DNA from: Psychrobacter sp. PG1
GTDB taxonomy: Bacteria > Pseudomonadota > Gammaproteobacteria > Pseudomonadales > Moraxellaceae
NCBI RefSeq assembly: GCF_014897815.1
Contig: NZ_JABUZG010000055.1
Coordinates: 36,729 to 100,728 of the forward strand
Length of the DNA: 64,000 nt
Reading direction: 5' to 3'
A model generated the notes under the pieces. It was not told the origin of the DNA. It did not search any database and was given only the letters and a program-made list of their open reading frames with translations. Within the stretch, counting starts at the first letter, position 1. Every line of letters begins with the position of its first letter. Both the position numbers and the translations under genes were made by a program. Shown here piece by piece: positions 27,157-36,538 of this stretch.

Positions 27157-28836
27157 TTATTTAACATCAGTCAATAAACTACGTGCATGGTCACGGGTGA
27201 CGTCAGTAATGATTACACCGCCAGACATGCGTGCCAGCTCGTCGACTTGCGCGCTATCAGTCAGTATTAATAGCTCGCTTTCGGTCTGCTCGTCATGATG
27301 TTTTTGTACCAAGATATGCTGATGTGCTTGCGCCGCGACTTGTGCTTGGTGGGTGATGGCCAGTAGCTGCTGCGTCTGCCCAAGCGCACGCAGTAGCTCA
27401 CCGACCACTTGCGCCGTGCCACCACTGATACCGACATCGACTTCATCAAATACTAGCATGGGTTTGGCGGCGTTGTTATCGGCATTGGTTGCTTGCAACA
27501 CTTGCATCACCAGTGCCATTCGTGACAGCTCACCGCCTGAGGCAATCTTATGTAGCGGCTGCATCGGCATACCGACGTTGGCGCTAAATAACAAATCAAT
27601 ATCATAGCAACCTTGCGCACTATATTGACTGATATCGGCTTTCTTGGTAAAGACAAACTCGCAGCGGGCGTTGGGTAGCGCGAGCGGTTGTAATTGTTTA
27701 ATTAATTGTTTGCTGACAGTCGGCGCTGCTTTTGAGCGCTCTTTATTTAACTGAGTGGCCAGTGCTAGATAGTCTTGCCATGCCTGTTCAATTTGTGTGG
27801 CCATCGCATCGCTGCTTGGCTCATTTTCTAACTGTTCTAATTGCGCTTCCCAGCCCTTTGCTTCATCGATTAAGTCGCTCGCTGGCAAGTTGTGTTTGCG
27901 CGATAAGCGATGTCCTAAGCTAATAAGACTGTCTAATGTCTGCAAACGCTCAGGATCAGGCAGCTGTTGCTCAGCATAATCCGACAGTAAGCCTGTTACC
28001 TCAGTGATTTGTTGCTGTGCTAAATGCAGCTGCTCTGAGGCTTGCTCAAAGGTTTGACTGACGCTCATTTGGTTATCACAAAGCTTAATCGCTTGCCCGA
28101 GCAAGGTCATGACATCTGGCTCATCCGTGTCATTATCGAGCAGATGCAAGCCATGACTGGCCTCGATCATTAAAGCTTCGATATTAGACAGCTCTTCGTG
28201 CTCTGCTTCAACTTCTGCATAATCAACCGCCAATAACGGCGCAATGTCAGCAAGTTGGCTTTGCAATAGTTGCATACGGTCTTGGCGCTGTGCCTCACGG
28301 CTCGCGATATCATCAGCACGGCGTTTAAGTTGCTGATAAGCTTGATAACTGCTGGTCGTTTGTGCAGCAAGTGGGGTAATTTGCGCCATCTCATCAAGCC
28401 ATTGCACCACAAACTGCGGCTTGAGGAGCGCTTGCTGAGCATGTTGACTATGGATATTGACCAGCAATGACCCTAAGCTTTTGAGTTCCGCCAAGCTGAC
28501 AGGTGTGCCATTTAACCACGCTTTTGAGCGTCCGCTATTGCTGAGCTGACGACGAATTAGGACTTCAGGCTCTTCTAGAGCTCGCTCATTTTTAGCAAAC
28601 CACTCAGCGATGACACCGTTATTTTCTACATCAAACTGAGCATAGATATCTGCATGCGCTGCGCCATGTCTGACCATCGCCATGTCTGCGCGCTCACCGA
28701 CACATAAAGAGAGCGCATCAAGCAATAATGACTTGCCAGCACCGGTCTCACCAGTGATGACATTGAAGCCTTCGGCCACACTCAGCTCATGCTGAGCGAT
28801 CAACGCAAACTGATGTAAAGTTAATGATACTAGCAT
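27157..28836 (-). CDS. recN: DNA repair protein RecN
   Basis: RecN is an SMC-like ATPase acting early in double-strand break repair. It has Walker A G-E-T-G-A-G-K-S (about 29-36), a long central coiled coil (about 150-370), and the C-terminal cluster A-S-G-G-E-L-S-R and V-F-D-E-V-D-V-G-I-S-G-G. The 559 residues are normal. The ATG at 28836 is preferred because GAGAGG lies 6 nt upstream; the TTG just before it is weaker. No LexA-type operator was recognised nearby. Confidence 0.93.
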   Translation of the reverse strand: MLVSLTLHQFALIAQHELSVAEGFNVITGETGAGKSLLLDALSLCVGERADMAMVRHGAAHADIYAQFDVENNGVIAEWFAKNERALEEPEVLIRRQLSNSGRSKAWLNGTPVSLAELKSLGSLLVNIHSQHAQQALLKPQFVVQWLDEMAQITPLAAQTTSSYQAYQQLKRRADDIASREAQRQDRMQLLQSQLADIAPLLAVDYAEVEAEHEELSNIEALMIEASHGLHLLDNDTDEPDVMTLLGQAIKLCDNQMSVSQTFEQASEQLHLAQQQITEVTGLLSDYAEQQLPDPERLQTLDSLISLGHRLSRKHNLPASDLIDEAKGWEAQLEQLENEPSSDAMATQIEQAWQDYLALATQLNKERSKAAPTVSKQLIKQLQPLALPNARCEFVFTKKADISQYSAQGCYDIDLLFSANVGMPMQPLHKIASGGELSRMALVMQVLQATNADNNAAKPMLVFDEVDVGISGGTAQVVGELLRALGQTQQLLAITHQAQVAAQAHQHILVQKHHDEQTESELLILTDSAQVDELARMSGGVIITDVTRDHARSLLTDVK

Positions 28837-29569
28837 CAACGCCTCTCATGACAGACAATAGACTTCATATAAATCTCAAGAAGCCATAGATAAAGTAGGG
28901 TAGATAAGGGAATGAAATTATTCATTTAACCGTGTTAATAAGATAAATATTATAGGCAAATAGTATGATGTTAAACGCGCTTAAATACAAACTTTCAGGC
29001 ACTGGATAATAGAATTTATTATTGGAAGATTACCATAAAACTATCAAAAACTGGCAATGAGTCATCATCATAATATTCACAATATCAATCATTAAGATGA
29101 CTAAGCCTGTCAAAGTGATGGCGGTAGAGTAAGAATGGTTGCGAATCAAATGTATAAAAAAATCCCCATTATAGTGATCAGGTGCTGACTCAAAAAAAGA
29201 TGAGTAAGTACATTTAAGCTTAGCATCAAACAGCATTTTCCTAGTCGCTTTAACAAACTTTATAGATATAATGTGGTAGCATAATCTCACATAATGATAA
29301 ACTCTTCTGATTAGATTAGTGCAGTGTAATACATGATAACGAGTCATAATTTTGTAAAATGATAGGCGTATAGTTGGAAGAGTATGCCACTCGGTCATTA
29401 TTCTCAAGCGTTTTCATAGCACCTGTGGCTACCTTTAGCGCACAGATATCTAGTATAGAAGGATATGGTACGTAGTACAGAGATGTCTGTTAACGACGCA
29501 ACTCTGACGGTACTCTAACCAGTTACTTATTTTTTAGTTTCGTAATGATTATTTGATAAGGAAGCCACT
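28837..29569. other. intergenic region between recN and ppnP
   Basis: This is a 733-bp AT-rich spacer between divergent genes. An open 125-codon minus frame (29030-29407) has an atypical His/Tyr/Cys/Ile-rich composition and no good ribosome-binding site, so I do not call it. No repeat or RNA gene recognised. Confidence 0.4.
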
Positions 29570-29905
29570 ATGACAGCGGCGCAATTTACTAATGTAACAG
29601 TCAATGCTCAAGCGACGGTATCTTATGATGGTCGTTGCTCAAGCCACACTATTATGTTCGAAGATGGTCGACATAAAACACTGGGCGTTATCTTGCCTTG
29701 TGATAATTTGGTTGAGCATTATCATTTTAGCACCAATACCTCCGAGCGTATCGAGATCACGGGCGGTGAGTGTGAGGTCAAAATTAATGGTGACGAAGAA
29801 TTCAGCTATTACCGTGCTGGTCAATCATTCGTGGTTGAAGGCAATAGTGGCTTTAACTTGCGGACAGAAGAAATAGTTCAATATATTTGTCACTTAGAAG
29901 GGTAA
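29570..29905 (+). CDS. ppnP: pyrimidine/purine nucleoside phosphorylase PpnP
   Basis: This cupin-fold enzyme (formerly UPF0345/YaiE) phosphorolyses several nucleosides. The 111 residues contain the family pattern F-x-N-V-T-V near the start, S-H-T-I-M-F-E-D-G-R-x-K-T-L-G-V-I-L-P, E-H-Y-H-F-S-T-N-T-S-E-R-I-E-I-T-G-G-E, and Y-Y-R-A-G-Q-S-F-V-V. It is longer than E. coli PpnP (94), mostly at the N-terminus. AAGGAAG stands just before the ATG. Monocistronic, with a terminator. Confidence 0.9.
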   Translation: MTAAQFTNVTVNAQATVSYDGRCSSHTIMFEDGRHKTLGVILPCDNLVEHYHFSTNTSERIEITGGECEVKINGDEEFSYYRAGQSFVVEGNSGFNLRTEEIVQYICHLEG

Positions 29906-29960
29906 GTCTGCTCAAGCTGTTATTAAGTGCTTGATGACACCAAAAAGCCTTTTGTTCAAA

Positions 29961-30002
29961 AAAAAGAAAAGCCTTATCGGATTGGTAAGGTTTTTCTTTT
30001 TC
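29961..30002 (+). terminator. terminator of ppnP
   Basis: CCTTAYC-type stem (29972-29978 with 29984-29990, one G-T pair) followed by TTTTTCTTTTT; A-rich on the left side. Confidence 0.75.
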
Positions 30003-30118
30003 TGCTGATATTATTTATATGCAGATATCCATTTGTTGATACAATTACCGTCATCTCTTTTTATCGCCTAGTTTTTATCACATAGCGCGATACCCACTTT
30101 ATAATCAATAGGCCTATT

Positions 30119-30889
30119 ATGGCAAAACCCGTTTATTTCTATGGTATTCACGCGATTGATGCCTTGCTCGAACATCGTCCGCTTGATGGACTTAGTTTGT
30201 TTGTACAACAAGGTCGTGAAACCGACAGCCATGTACAAGCCATCATGGCGCAGGCAGAAGCCAATGGTATTAGCATTCAACCCACGCAAAAAGACAAACT
30301 CACGCAATTGTGTGGTAGCCCGCAACACCAAGGCGTGGTGCTAAATGCGCGTCCTTTAGGCTTTGCTGATGAAGGCTTGCTTGATACCATCATTGGCCGT
30401 GAACAGTGTTTGTTATTAGTATTGGATCAAATCACTGATGCCCATAACTTTGGTGCTTGCTTGCGTACCGCAGTGGCGATGGGTGTGGATGCCGTGGTTT
30501 GTCCGAAACACCATGCGGCAAGTCTGACGCCAACAGTGGCTAAAGTATCGGTCGGTGCAGCAGAGATGATGCCGATTGTTAGTGTCACCAATCTGGCACG
30601 TACGCTCACGCAAATCAAAAATGCTGGGGTATTTGTCTTTGGTACAGCGCTTAATGCGGATGCCAAACCAATACATGCCGCTGATCTGACTGGCAAAACA
30701 GCCATTATCATGGGTTCAGAAGGTGAGGGGATGCGTCGCCTAACCATGGAGAGCTGTGATGAGCTGGTGTATATTCCGATGTCAGGAAATGAGCATGGCA
30801 ACCTTCAAAGTCTAAATGTGAGTGTTGCCACTGGTATGGCGCTGTATGAGGTCAATCGACAGCGTACTTTAGCTGCTGGGCAAGCTTAA
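30119..30889 (+). CDS. rlmB: 23S rRNA (guanosine-2'-O)-methyltransferase RlmB
   Basis: RlmB 2'-O-methylates G2251 of 23S rRNA with SAM. It has a small N-terminal RNA-binding domain (V-Y-F-Y-G-I-H-A-I-D-A-L-L) and a SPOUT domain with D-Q-I-T-D-A-H-N-F-G-A-C-L-R-T-A, I-M-G-S-E-G-E-G-M-R-R-L and I-P-M-S-G-N-E-H-G-N-L-Q-S-L-N-V-S-V-A, the knot motifs. The 256 residues are a normal length. Its last 38 nt overlap the convergent coaE. Confidence 0.93.
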   Translation: MAKPVYFYGIHAIDALLEHRPLDGLSLFVQQGRETDSHVQAIMAQAEANGISIQPTQKDKLTQLCGSPQHQGVVLNARPLGFADEGLLDTIIGREQCLLLVLDQITDAHNFGACLRTAVAMGVDAVVCPKHHAASLTPTVAKVSVGAAEMMPIVSVTNLARTLTQIKNAGVFVFGTALNADAKPIHAADLTGKTAIIMGSEGEGMRRLTMESCDELVYIPMSGNEHGNLQSLNVSVATGMALYEVNRQRTLAAGQA

Positions 30890-31538
30890 GATACTCTTGG
30901 TGTAATGGCTCTAGTTGCACATACAGAGCCGCAAGATCACTTTCGTTGAGCACCACATCATCTGCATGACGATTACGCTCTTCGCGGCTCAGCTGATTCA
31001 CCATGATGGCTTTGATTTTCTGTATGCTTTGTTCGTCGCGCTGACTGGCACGCGCTATCTGCGTATCTTCAGCGGCGTCCATCACTAAGATACGTTGGCA
31101 TAAATTAGCAAGCCCTGCTTCTGCTGCTTCAATAAGTAAAGGCGCTGACAGTATCACATAAGGCGAAGTACTGGTTGCCAACTGCGCTTTTGCTGCTTCG
31201 CGTATCGCTGGATGAGTGATTGCTTCTAACTCAATCAATGCCTCAGGATGTGAAAAGACGTGCGTTCTTACTGCCACTCGATCCATTGATCCATCGCCAT
31301 TCAATACCCAGTCACCAAATTTTTTCTGGATTTTGTGCAGAGTGGCGCTGCCTTTAGCAACGATTTCATGGGCAATCACATCCGCATCGATAATATCAAT
31401 GCCTTGCTCAGAAAACCAAGCACTCGCAGCGGACTTACCACTACCGATACCACCAGTTAAGCCAAGTACTAACGTTTTGCTTTTCTTTTGCGGGGTCTGA
31501 GGCTTATGAGAATAAGGTGAAGATGCTTGTTTTGACAT
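30852..31538 (-). CDS. coaE: dephospho-CoA kinase
   Basis: CoaE performs the last step of coenzyme A synthesis, phosphorylating the 3'-OH of dephospho-CoA. The P-loop is G-L-T-G-G-I-G-S-G-K-S and is followed by I-D-I-I-D-A-D-V-I-A-H-E-I-V. An N-terminal extension of about 22 residues is rich in Lys/Pro/Ser. It follows pilD by about 110 bp, the common pilBCD-coaE order of gammaproteobacteria. The 3' end overlaps rlmB on the other strand. Confidence 0.92.
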   Translation of the reverse strand: MSKQASSPYSHKPQTPQKKSKTLVLGLTGGIGSGKSAASAWFSEQGIDIIDADVIAHEIVAKGSATLHKIQKKFGDWVLNGDGSMDRVAVRTHVFSHPEALIELEAITHPAIREAAKAQLATSTSPYVILSAPLLIEAAEAGLANLCQRILVMDAAEDTQIARASQRDEQSIQKIKAIMVNQLSREERNRHADDVVLNESDLAALYVQLEPLHQEYLKLAQQLKYAVD

Positions 31539-31651
31539 AATAATGACTTATCTGCTCGATATAATGATAGTGATGGTTATAAGCTAAGAAAGTATTTTGT
31601 TGTCCATTTTAAGATTTGGTGTCTGCTTGAAAAGGAGCGACCAAAATACAT

Positions 31652-32554
31652 CTAGTAAGTATACATGCCGAGATACCAGTTGACGATATCTGAGCCATAT
31701 AATAAAGCAACAATACCGGCGATAGCGATATAAGGACCAAAGGCAAACGGCTTGCTTTCACCCTGTTTCTTCATCAAAACAATCCCAACGATTGAGCCTA
31801 ATAGAGAAGACAATAAAATAATCAATGGCAACATCATGGGTCCAAGCCAAGCACCCAATACCGCCAATAATTTGAAATCTCCCTGCCCCATACCATGTTT
31901 TTTAGTGATTAGATAAAATATTTTAACCACTATCCACAATGACAAAAATCCTAGCAATAAGCCCCAAATTGACTGAGTTGGTGAGACAAACCAGCCTTGT
32001 GAATTCACCGCTAACCCTAAACCCGCTAATGGGAAAGTTAAGCGATCAGGCAATAATTGCGTATCAAAATCAATACCGGTTAATGCAACCAGTGTCCATA
32101 CCAAAATCAGTGCTGACAAGCCAGCTGCAGTTACGCCAAACTGATAAATGACTAATACTGACAGTAGGGCTGTTGATAGCTCAACCAGTGGATAACGCAG
32201 TCCAATCGCAGCTTTACAGTCTGAGCAACGGCCACGTAGTATTAACCAGCTGATTAACGGTATGTTTTCATACCATTTTATTTTGTGGGCGCAATGAGGG
32301 CAGCGTGACGCCGGTCGACTCAAAGTAATCGGCTGGTCAGCTGCTACGATATTTGTTAGGGGCAGAGTGTGTTCGCGAGGCATGTCTGCTTGTTCTGACA
32401 TAAACTGGCTGCACTCTTGTCGCCAACTATAAACCATCATCAGCGGAATACGGTGAATCACCACATTTAAAAAACTGCCAACGCAAAGACCTAATAGGCC
32501 GAATATGCCTAAAGCGATAGGCATATTATCTTGTAATAACTCTATAAATTGCAT
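31652..32554 (-). CDS. pilD: type IV prepilin peptidase / N-methyltransferase PilD
   Basis: PilD cleaves prepilin leader peptides and methylates the new N-terminus, in the inner membrane. It has a cytoplasmic zinc site C-P-H-C ... C-S-D-C, multiple membrane helices, and the two catalytic aspartates in G-I-D-F-D-T-Q-L-L-P-D and G-Q-G-D-F-K-L-L. The ATG at 32554 is used; a TTG two codons earlier is open. AAAGGAC lies upstream. The N-terminal G-L-C-V-G-S-F-L-N-V-V-I-H-R-I-P is diagnostic. It follows pilC by 25 bp. Confidence 0.93.
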   Translation of the reverse strand: MQFIELLQDNMPIALGIFGLLGLCVGSFLNVVIHRIPLMMVYSWRQECSQFMSEQADMPREHTLPLTNIVAADQPITLSRPASRCPHCAHKIKWYENIPLISWLILRGRCSDCKAAIGLRYPLVELSTALLSVLVIYQFGVTAAGLSALILVWTLVALTGIDFDTQLLPDRLTFPLAGLGLAVNSQGWFVSPTQSIWGLLLGFLSLWIVVKIFYLITKKHGMGQGDFKLLAVLGAWLGPMMLPLIILLSSLLGSIVGIVLMKKQGESKPFAFGPYIAIAGIVALLYGSDIVNWYLGMYTY

Positions 32555-32579
32555 GAACAAGCTGTCCTTTAGTTAGCTT

Positions 32580-33803
32580 TTAGCCTACTACTGCGCCCAT
32601 CTGGAAAATCGGTAAATACATGGCAATCACCAAGCCACCGATTAATACGCCTAAGACTGCCATAATCAAAGGTTCCATCAAGCTGGTCAATCCATCAACA
32701 GCGTTATCTACTTCATTTTCATAGTAGACGGCAACTTTGTCTAACATCTCTTCCAAACTACCAGATTCTTCACCAATGCCAACCATTTGAATGGCTAAGC
32801 TTGGGAAAAGGTTGGTCGAGCGTATTGAAAACTGTAATTGTTGACCAGTAGAAACATCATTTTTGATTTGCTGAGTGGCATTATAAAATACAACATTATT
32901 AGTGGCACCAGCTGTAGAGTCGAGGGCATCAATAAGTGGTACGCCCGCAGCAAAGGTCGTCGATAGTGTACGAGCAAAACGAGCAATAATAGCTTGATAG
33001 GCAATATTGCCAAATATTGGTGCTTTTAAAACCGCACGGTCTAAGAAGTCACGGAATTTCTTAGAGCGTTTTTTCGTCTCTGAAAAGCCAATGATAGTAC
33101 CGCCGATAATGATAATTAAAATAAACCACCACGCCTGCATCCACTCAGACATATTGACAACCATTTGGGTAAAAGCAGGCAGCTCTGCACCAAAAGATTC
33201 AAATAAACCAGAAAATACAGGTACTACTTTAATCAGCAGGATGATAGTCACAATAATAGCAACAACGATAACCGCGATAGGGTACTTCATTGCTTTCTTA
33301 ATTTTGGCTTTAAGCAACTCACTTTTTTCTTTATAGGTAGCAACGCGTTCAAGCATGGTTTCCAGTGCACCTGACTGCTCACCAGAATCGATGAGTGAAC
33401 AAAACAGATCGTCAAAATAACGTGGGTGCTTGCGTAATGCTGAAGCAAAAGTCCCACCCGCTTCAATGTCCGATTTTATTTGTAATACCAAGTCTTTCAT
33501 ACTTGGATTATCAAGTGAGTCAGCAACAATCTCAAAGGATTGGGTCAATGGCACGCCCGCTTTCATCATGGTCGCCATTTGCCGAGAAAAAATAGCAATA
33601 TCAATAGGTTTGATGGATTTCTTGAAAGTGTAAAGCGGCTTCGGTTTTTTCTTAATACCTTTGACACTGATACCTTGTTTGCGTAAAGTCGCTTTTGCCA
33701 ACTCTAAACTACGGCTGGTAGTCTCCCCTTTTACTTTTTGTCCGCGTCGATTCACCCCATCATAGACAAAGTCTAACAGCATGTCGGTCTTCGCTTTTGC
33801 CAT
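32580..33803 (-). CDS. pilC: type IV pilus inner-membrane platform protein PilC
   Basis: PilC anchors the pilus assembly ATPase at the inner membrane. The 407 residues contain two GspF domains: the first around S-R-Q-M-A-T-M-M-K-A-G-V-P-L-T-Q-S-F-E, the second around A-R-T-L-S-T-T-F-A-A-G-V-P-L-I-D-A-L. Three membrane segments are visible, including the long one near residue 175 and the C-terminal one ending in Y-L-P-I-F-Q-M-G. The ATG at 33803 is chosen because GAGGG stands 8 nt upstream and the 27 codons before it look untranslated. Confidence 0.93.
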   Translation of the reverse strand: MAKAKTDMLLDFVYDGVNRRGQKVKGETTSRSLELAKATLRKQGISVKGIKKKPKPLYTFKKSIKPIDIAIFSRQMATMMKAGVPLTQSFEIVADSLDNPSMKDLVLQIKSDIEAGGTFASALRKHPRYFDDLFCSLIDSGEQSGALETMLERVATYKEKSELLKAKIKKAMKYPIAVIVVAIIVTIILLIKVVPVFSGLFESFGAELPAFTQMVVNMSEWMQAWWFILIIIIGGTIIGFSETKKRSKKFRDFLDRAVLKAPIFGNIAYQAIIARFARTLSTTFAAGVPLIDALDSTAGATNNVVFYNATQQIKNDVSTGQQLQFSIRSTNLFPSLAIQMVGIGEESGSLEEMLDKVAVYYENEVDNAVDGLTSLMEPLIMAVLGVLIGGLVIAMYLPIFQMGAVVG

Positions 33804-34196
33804 GTTACTACCCTCAAAATATTGTCTAATATAGATATTGCAAAGATGTACAACGATGCCTGACTCATTACATAAAAAAGGCATACTTTATTTTAACGTA
33901 GAAAACCAGTATAACTCTGTTTTATATTTAAGTATATCTGGTAGAGATTATTGCTGATTTATAAAAGTCCGTACAATTAACGCACATCATCTCAGTCCTC
34001 ATATAAATAATGGCATTACTCATATAAGGACAGTTTTAAATTTCCAAATACCTTTTTATCAGTGCATTACTAAAAGCTGTTTTTTCGACAATTCAAGATT
34101 AAAAAGTAGTTGGTTTAGTCACTTCAAACGTTCCTCTTTAGTGATCAGCAGTGTCTATTTTTTTGTGCGTATGCAACATGCGTATAGCCATTATTC
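33804..34196. other. unusually long spacer between pilB and pilC
   Basis: 393 bp of AT-rich sequence with no gene. pilB and pilC are usually adjacent. A T-rich stretch (about 34150) and a direct repeat of GCGTAT are seen, but no clear terminator hairpin. It may hold a separate pilC promoter. Confidence 0.4.
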
Positions 34197-35906
34197 TTAC
34201 TCAGAAGTAACGCGCATCATTTCTTGAATACTGGTTACGCCTTGTAAAACTTTTAAAATCCCAGAGCGACGCAGGTCTCGGAAGCCATTTTTAAGTGCAG
34301 CGTCTTTGATATCTATCGCGTTACCGTCTTCCATAATGATGCGTGAGATATCAGGGCTGACCTTCATGACTTCGTAGATACCGACTCGTCCTTTATAACC
34401 TTCACGGCATTCATTACAGCCTACTGGCTCGTGAATGATGTTGTCTGGATTGTCCAAATCGGCGTCTGTAAAGCCGAGCTCAAGCAGACTTTGCTTAGGG
34501 ATGTTAATAGGTTTTTTGCAGTTTTTACACAAACGTCGTGCTAGGCGCTGGGCAATGACCAAGTTCACTGAAGTCGCGATATTAAAGGAGGCCACACCCA
34601 TGTTACGCAGCCGCGTCAGTGTTTCAGGTGCTGAGTTGGTATGTAGGGTTGAGAGCACCATGTGCCCTGTTTGTGCTGCTTTAATTGCAATTTCAGCAGT
34701 TTCAAGGTCACGAATCTCACCGACCATGACAATATCAGGATCTTGGCGTAAAAAAGATTTGAGGGCATTTGCGAAAGTTAGACCCACTTTTGGATTGACG
34801 TTGACTTGATTGATCCCCTCCAAGTTAATCTCCACTGGATCCTCGGCAGTGGATATATTGGTCGCGCCAGTATTTAAAATATTAATACCAGTATAAAGCG
34901 ACACGGTCTTACCAGAACCAGTTGGTCCCGTGATAAGCAACATTCCTTGTGGTTTATGCAGTGCCTCTAAAAACATATCTTTCTGATCAGGTTCATAGCC
35001 GAGCGCTTCAATACCCAACATCGCTGAAGAAGGATCCAAAATACGAAGTACAAGTTTTTCGCCAAATAGGGTAGGCAGACAGCTTACTCGAAAGTCGATG
35101 GCTTTATCTTTAGATATCTTGAGCTTGATACGTCCATCTTGTGGCACACGGCGCTCTGAAATATCCATCTGCGACATGACTTTTAAACGGGCTGCAATTT
35201 TCCCAGCCAGTTGTACAGGTGGATTGGCCATTTTTTGCATCACCCCATCGACACGAAAGCGAACGCGATAGGTTTTTTCATAGGGCTCAAAGTGCAAGTC
35301 AGAGGCACCCATACGAATGGCATCAACCAGCATTTTATTAACAAATTTTACAACGGGTGCTTCCTCGACGCTATCACTAAGTTTGGTCTCGCCTTCCTCT
35401 TCTTCACCTTCATCAAAGCCAACATTTAAATCGCTATCAGAGAAGCTATCAAAATTTTGCATAGCATCAGCGTACAGACTCTCAATACGCTTTTTTAACT
35501 TATCTTCTTCGACGACAATAGTTTCAATAGACAGCCGTGAATTAAAAGCAATAGCGTCAATTGCATCCACACGAGTTGGATCACTTAATGCGACGAATAA
35601 ACGCTGTCCTCGTTTGAATAGTGGCAACGCATTAAATTTACGAATGATTTTTTCATCTACTAAGTCTTTTGGAATGACATCAACATCTAAAGCATCAAGA
35701 TCGAAAAGAGGATCGCCAAACGCTTGTGACAATATCTGCGCAAGATGATAAGCATCTGCTAATTTATTGTCGACTAGGTAGGGCACTAGTCCTACTTGTT
35801 GCTGTTGCGATTCGGTCTGCGCGATTTTCATATTCGCTTCGCTGACGATACCTTCGCTGATTAGCTGGTGCGCTAAACCACCATATTTGCTCGTGGTGAT
35901 AGACAT
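34197..35906 (-). CDS. pilB: type IV pilus assembly ATPase PilB
   Basis: PilB is the cytoplasmic hexameric ATPase that drives pilus extension. The N-terminal MshEN-type domain (about 1-150) is followed by the catalytic domain with Walker A G-P-T-G-S-G-K-T, the Asp box D-P-D-I-V-M-V-G-E-I-R-D, the His box L-S-T-L-H-T-N, and a zinc-binding tetracysteine C-K-N-C ... C-N-E-C. An acidic run (E-E-E-E-G-E) lies between the domains. The 569 residues are normal. No pilin gene follows on the other side. Confidence 0.94.
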   Translation of the reverse strand: MSITTSKYGGLAHQLISEGIVSEANMKIAQTESQQQQVGLVPYLVDNKLADAYHLAQILSQAFGDPLFDLDALDVDVIPKDLVDEKIIRKFNALPLFKRGQRLFVALSDPTRVDAIDAIAFNSRLSIETIVVEEDKLKKRIESLYADAMQNFDSFSDSDLNVGFDEGEEEEGETKLSDSVEEAPVVKFVNKMLVDAIRMGASDLHFEPYEKTYRVRFRVDGVMQKMANPPVQLAGKIAARLKVMSQMDISERRVPQDGRIKLKISKDKAIDFRVSCLPTLFGEKLVLRILDPSSAMLGIEALGYEPDQKDMFLEALHKPQGMLLITGPTGSGKTVSLYTGINILNTGATNISTAEDPVEINLEGINQVNVNPKVGLTFANALKSFLRQDPDIVMVGEIRDLETAEIAIKAAQTGHMVLSTLHTNSAPETLTRLRNMGVASFNIATSVNLVIAQRLARRLCKNCKKPINIPKQSLLELGFTDADLDNPDNIIHEPVGCNECREGYKGRVGIYEVMKVSPDISRIIMEDGNAIDIKDAALKNGFRDLRRSGILKVLQGVTSIQEMMRVTSE

Positions 35907-36285
35907 TACGACTTCTCCTTAATACCCAATATGCTATATATTTGTCTGAAATCCATATACTTCTGAGAGCCACTTACTATTATAATTTTTAACAGATACC
36001 TGCTATAAGTCATTGTTAGCCTTTAGGCCATCATGAATAACAGTCAATGCAGAGATGCTCTTATAAGAGATTTAGCAGAGAAAGCGTTTTAATAGTGTAG
36101 GTTATCAGTAGCTTGGTCGTTAGATTATTGATAATGTTCTGTTATATATAGACACAATACTATAAAACATTACTTTAGTTTAAAGATTTTATATGGACGA
36201 TTGAGTGTTTGACCCAAAAAATCATAGCTTGAGACAATGTCTAGAGCATATCCTCAATTTAATAGACTATCCTCTAAATAAGTTG
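35907..36285. other. intergenic region upstream of pilB
   Basis: AT-rich sequence between divergent pilB and tpiA, left of the palindromic repeat at 36286. The pilB promoter should lie here, but no sigma-54 (GG-N10-GC) or sigma-70 site stands out. Confidence 0.35.
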
Positions 36286-36417
36286 AAAATGGTTGGATTT
36301 TGCCAAACATCGTCGAGTAGCCTATCAATATCTCGATAATATTTGCGCTACTTTCATTGTTTGATGCCAATTTATCTCATTTTTATCATCATTTTTTAGA
36401 GTGAGGATACGCCCTAG
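36286..36417. repeat. dispersed palindromic intergenic repeat, copy A
   Basis: It shares ordered blocks with copy B (58698-58825): AAAATGGTT, TTTGCCAAAC/CTTGCCAAAC, the exact block TTTATCTCATTTTTATCA, and GAGGA-x-(A/G)CGC-(C/T)CTAG. It also has internal symmetry: outer arms AAAATGGT and ATCATTTT, inner arms GCCAAACA and TGTTTGAT. It lies 120 bp upstream of tpiA. No frame is open through it. Confidence 0.65.
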
Positions 36418-36483
36418 TAAATATTCGCACTGACTGTCTGTTTTTCTGCTGGCGGCAGCATACTATAGCACTTGAGAATTATT

Positions 36484-36492
36484 TGTTATACT
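36484..36492 (+). promoter_or_regulatory. extended -10 promoter for tpiA
   Basis: TGTTATACT is an extended -10 (TG-n-TATACT) 47 nt before the tpiA start. No good -35 is seen at 17 nt, consistent with an extended -10 promoter. Confidence 0.45.
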
Positions 36493-36538
36493 GGCGCGCA
36501 TATTAGCCAAATTGGCAAGAATAGATGAAACAAGGTAG

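Noticed and set aside
29030-29407. 125-codon open frame on the minus strand between recN and ppnP
   Set aside because: Composition is odd (His, Tyr, Cys, Ile), there is no ribosome-binding site and no motif, and AT-rich spacers give such frames by chance.
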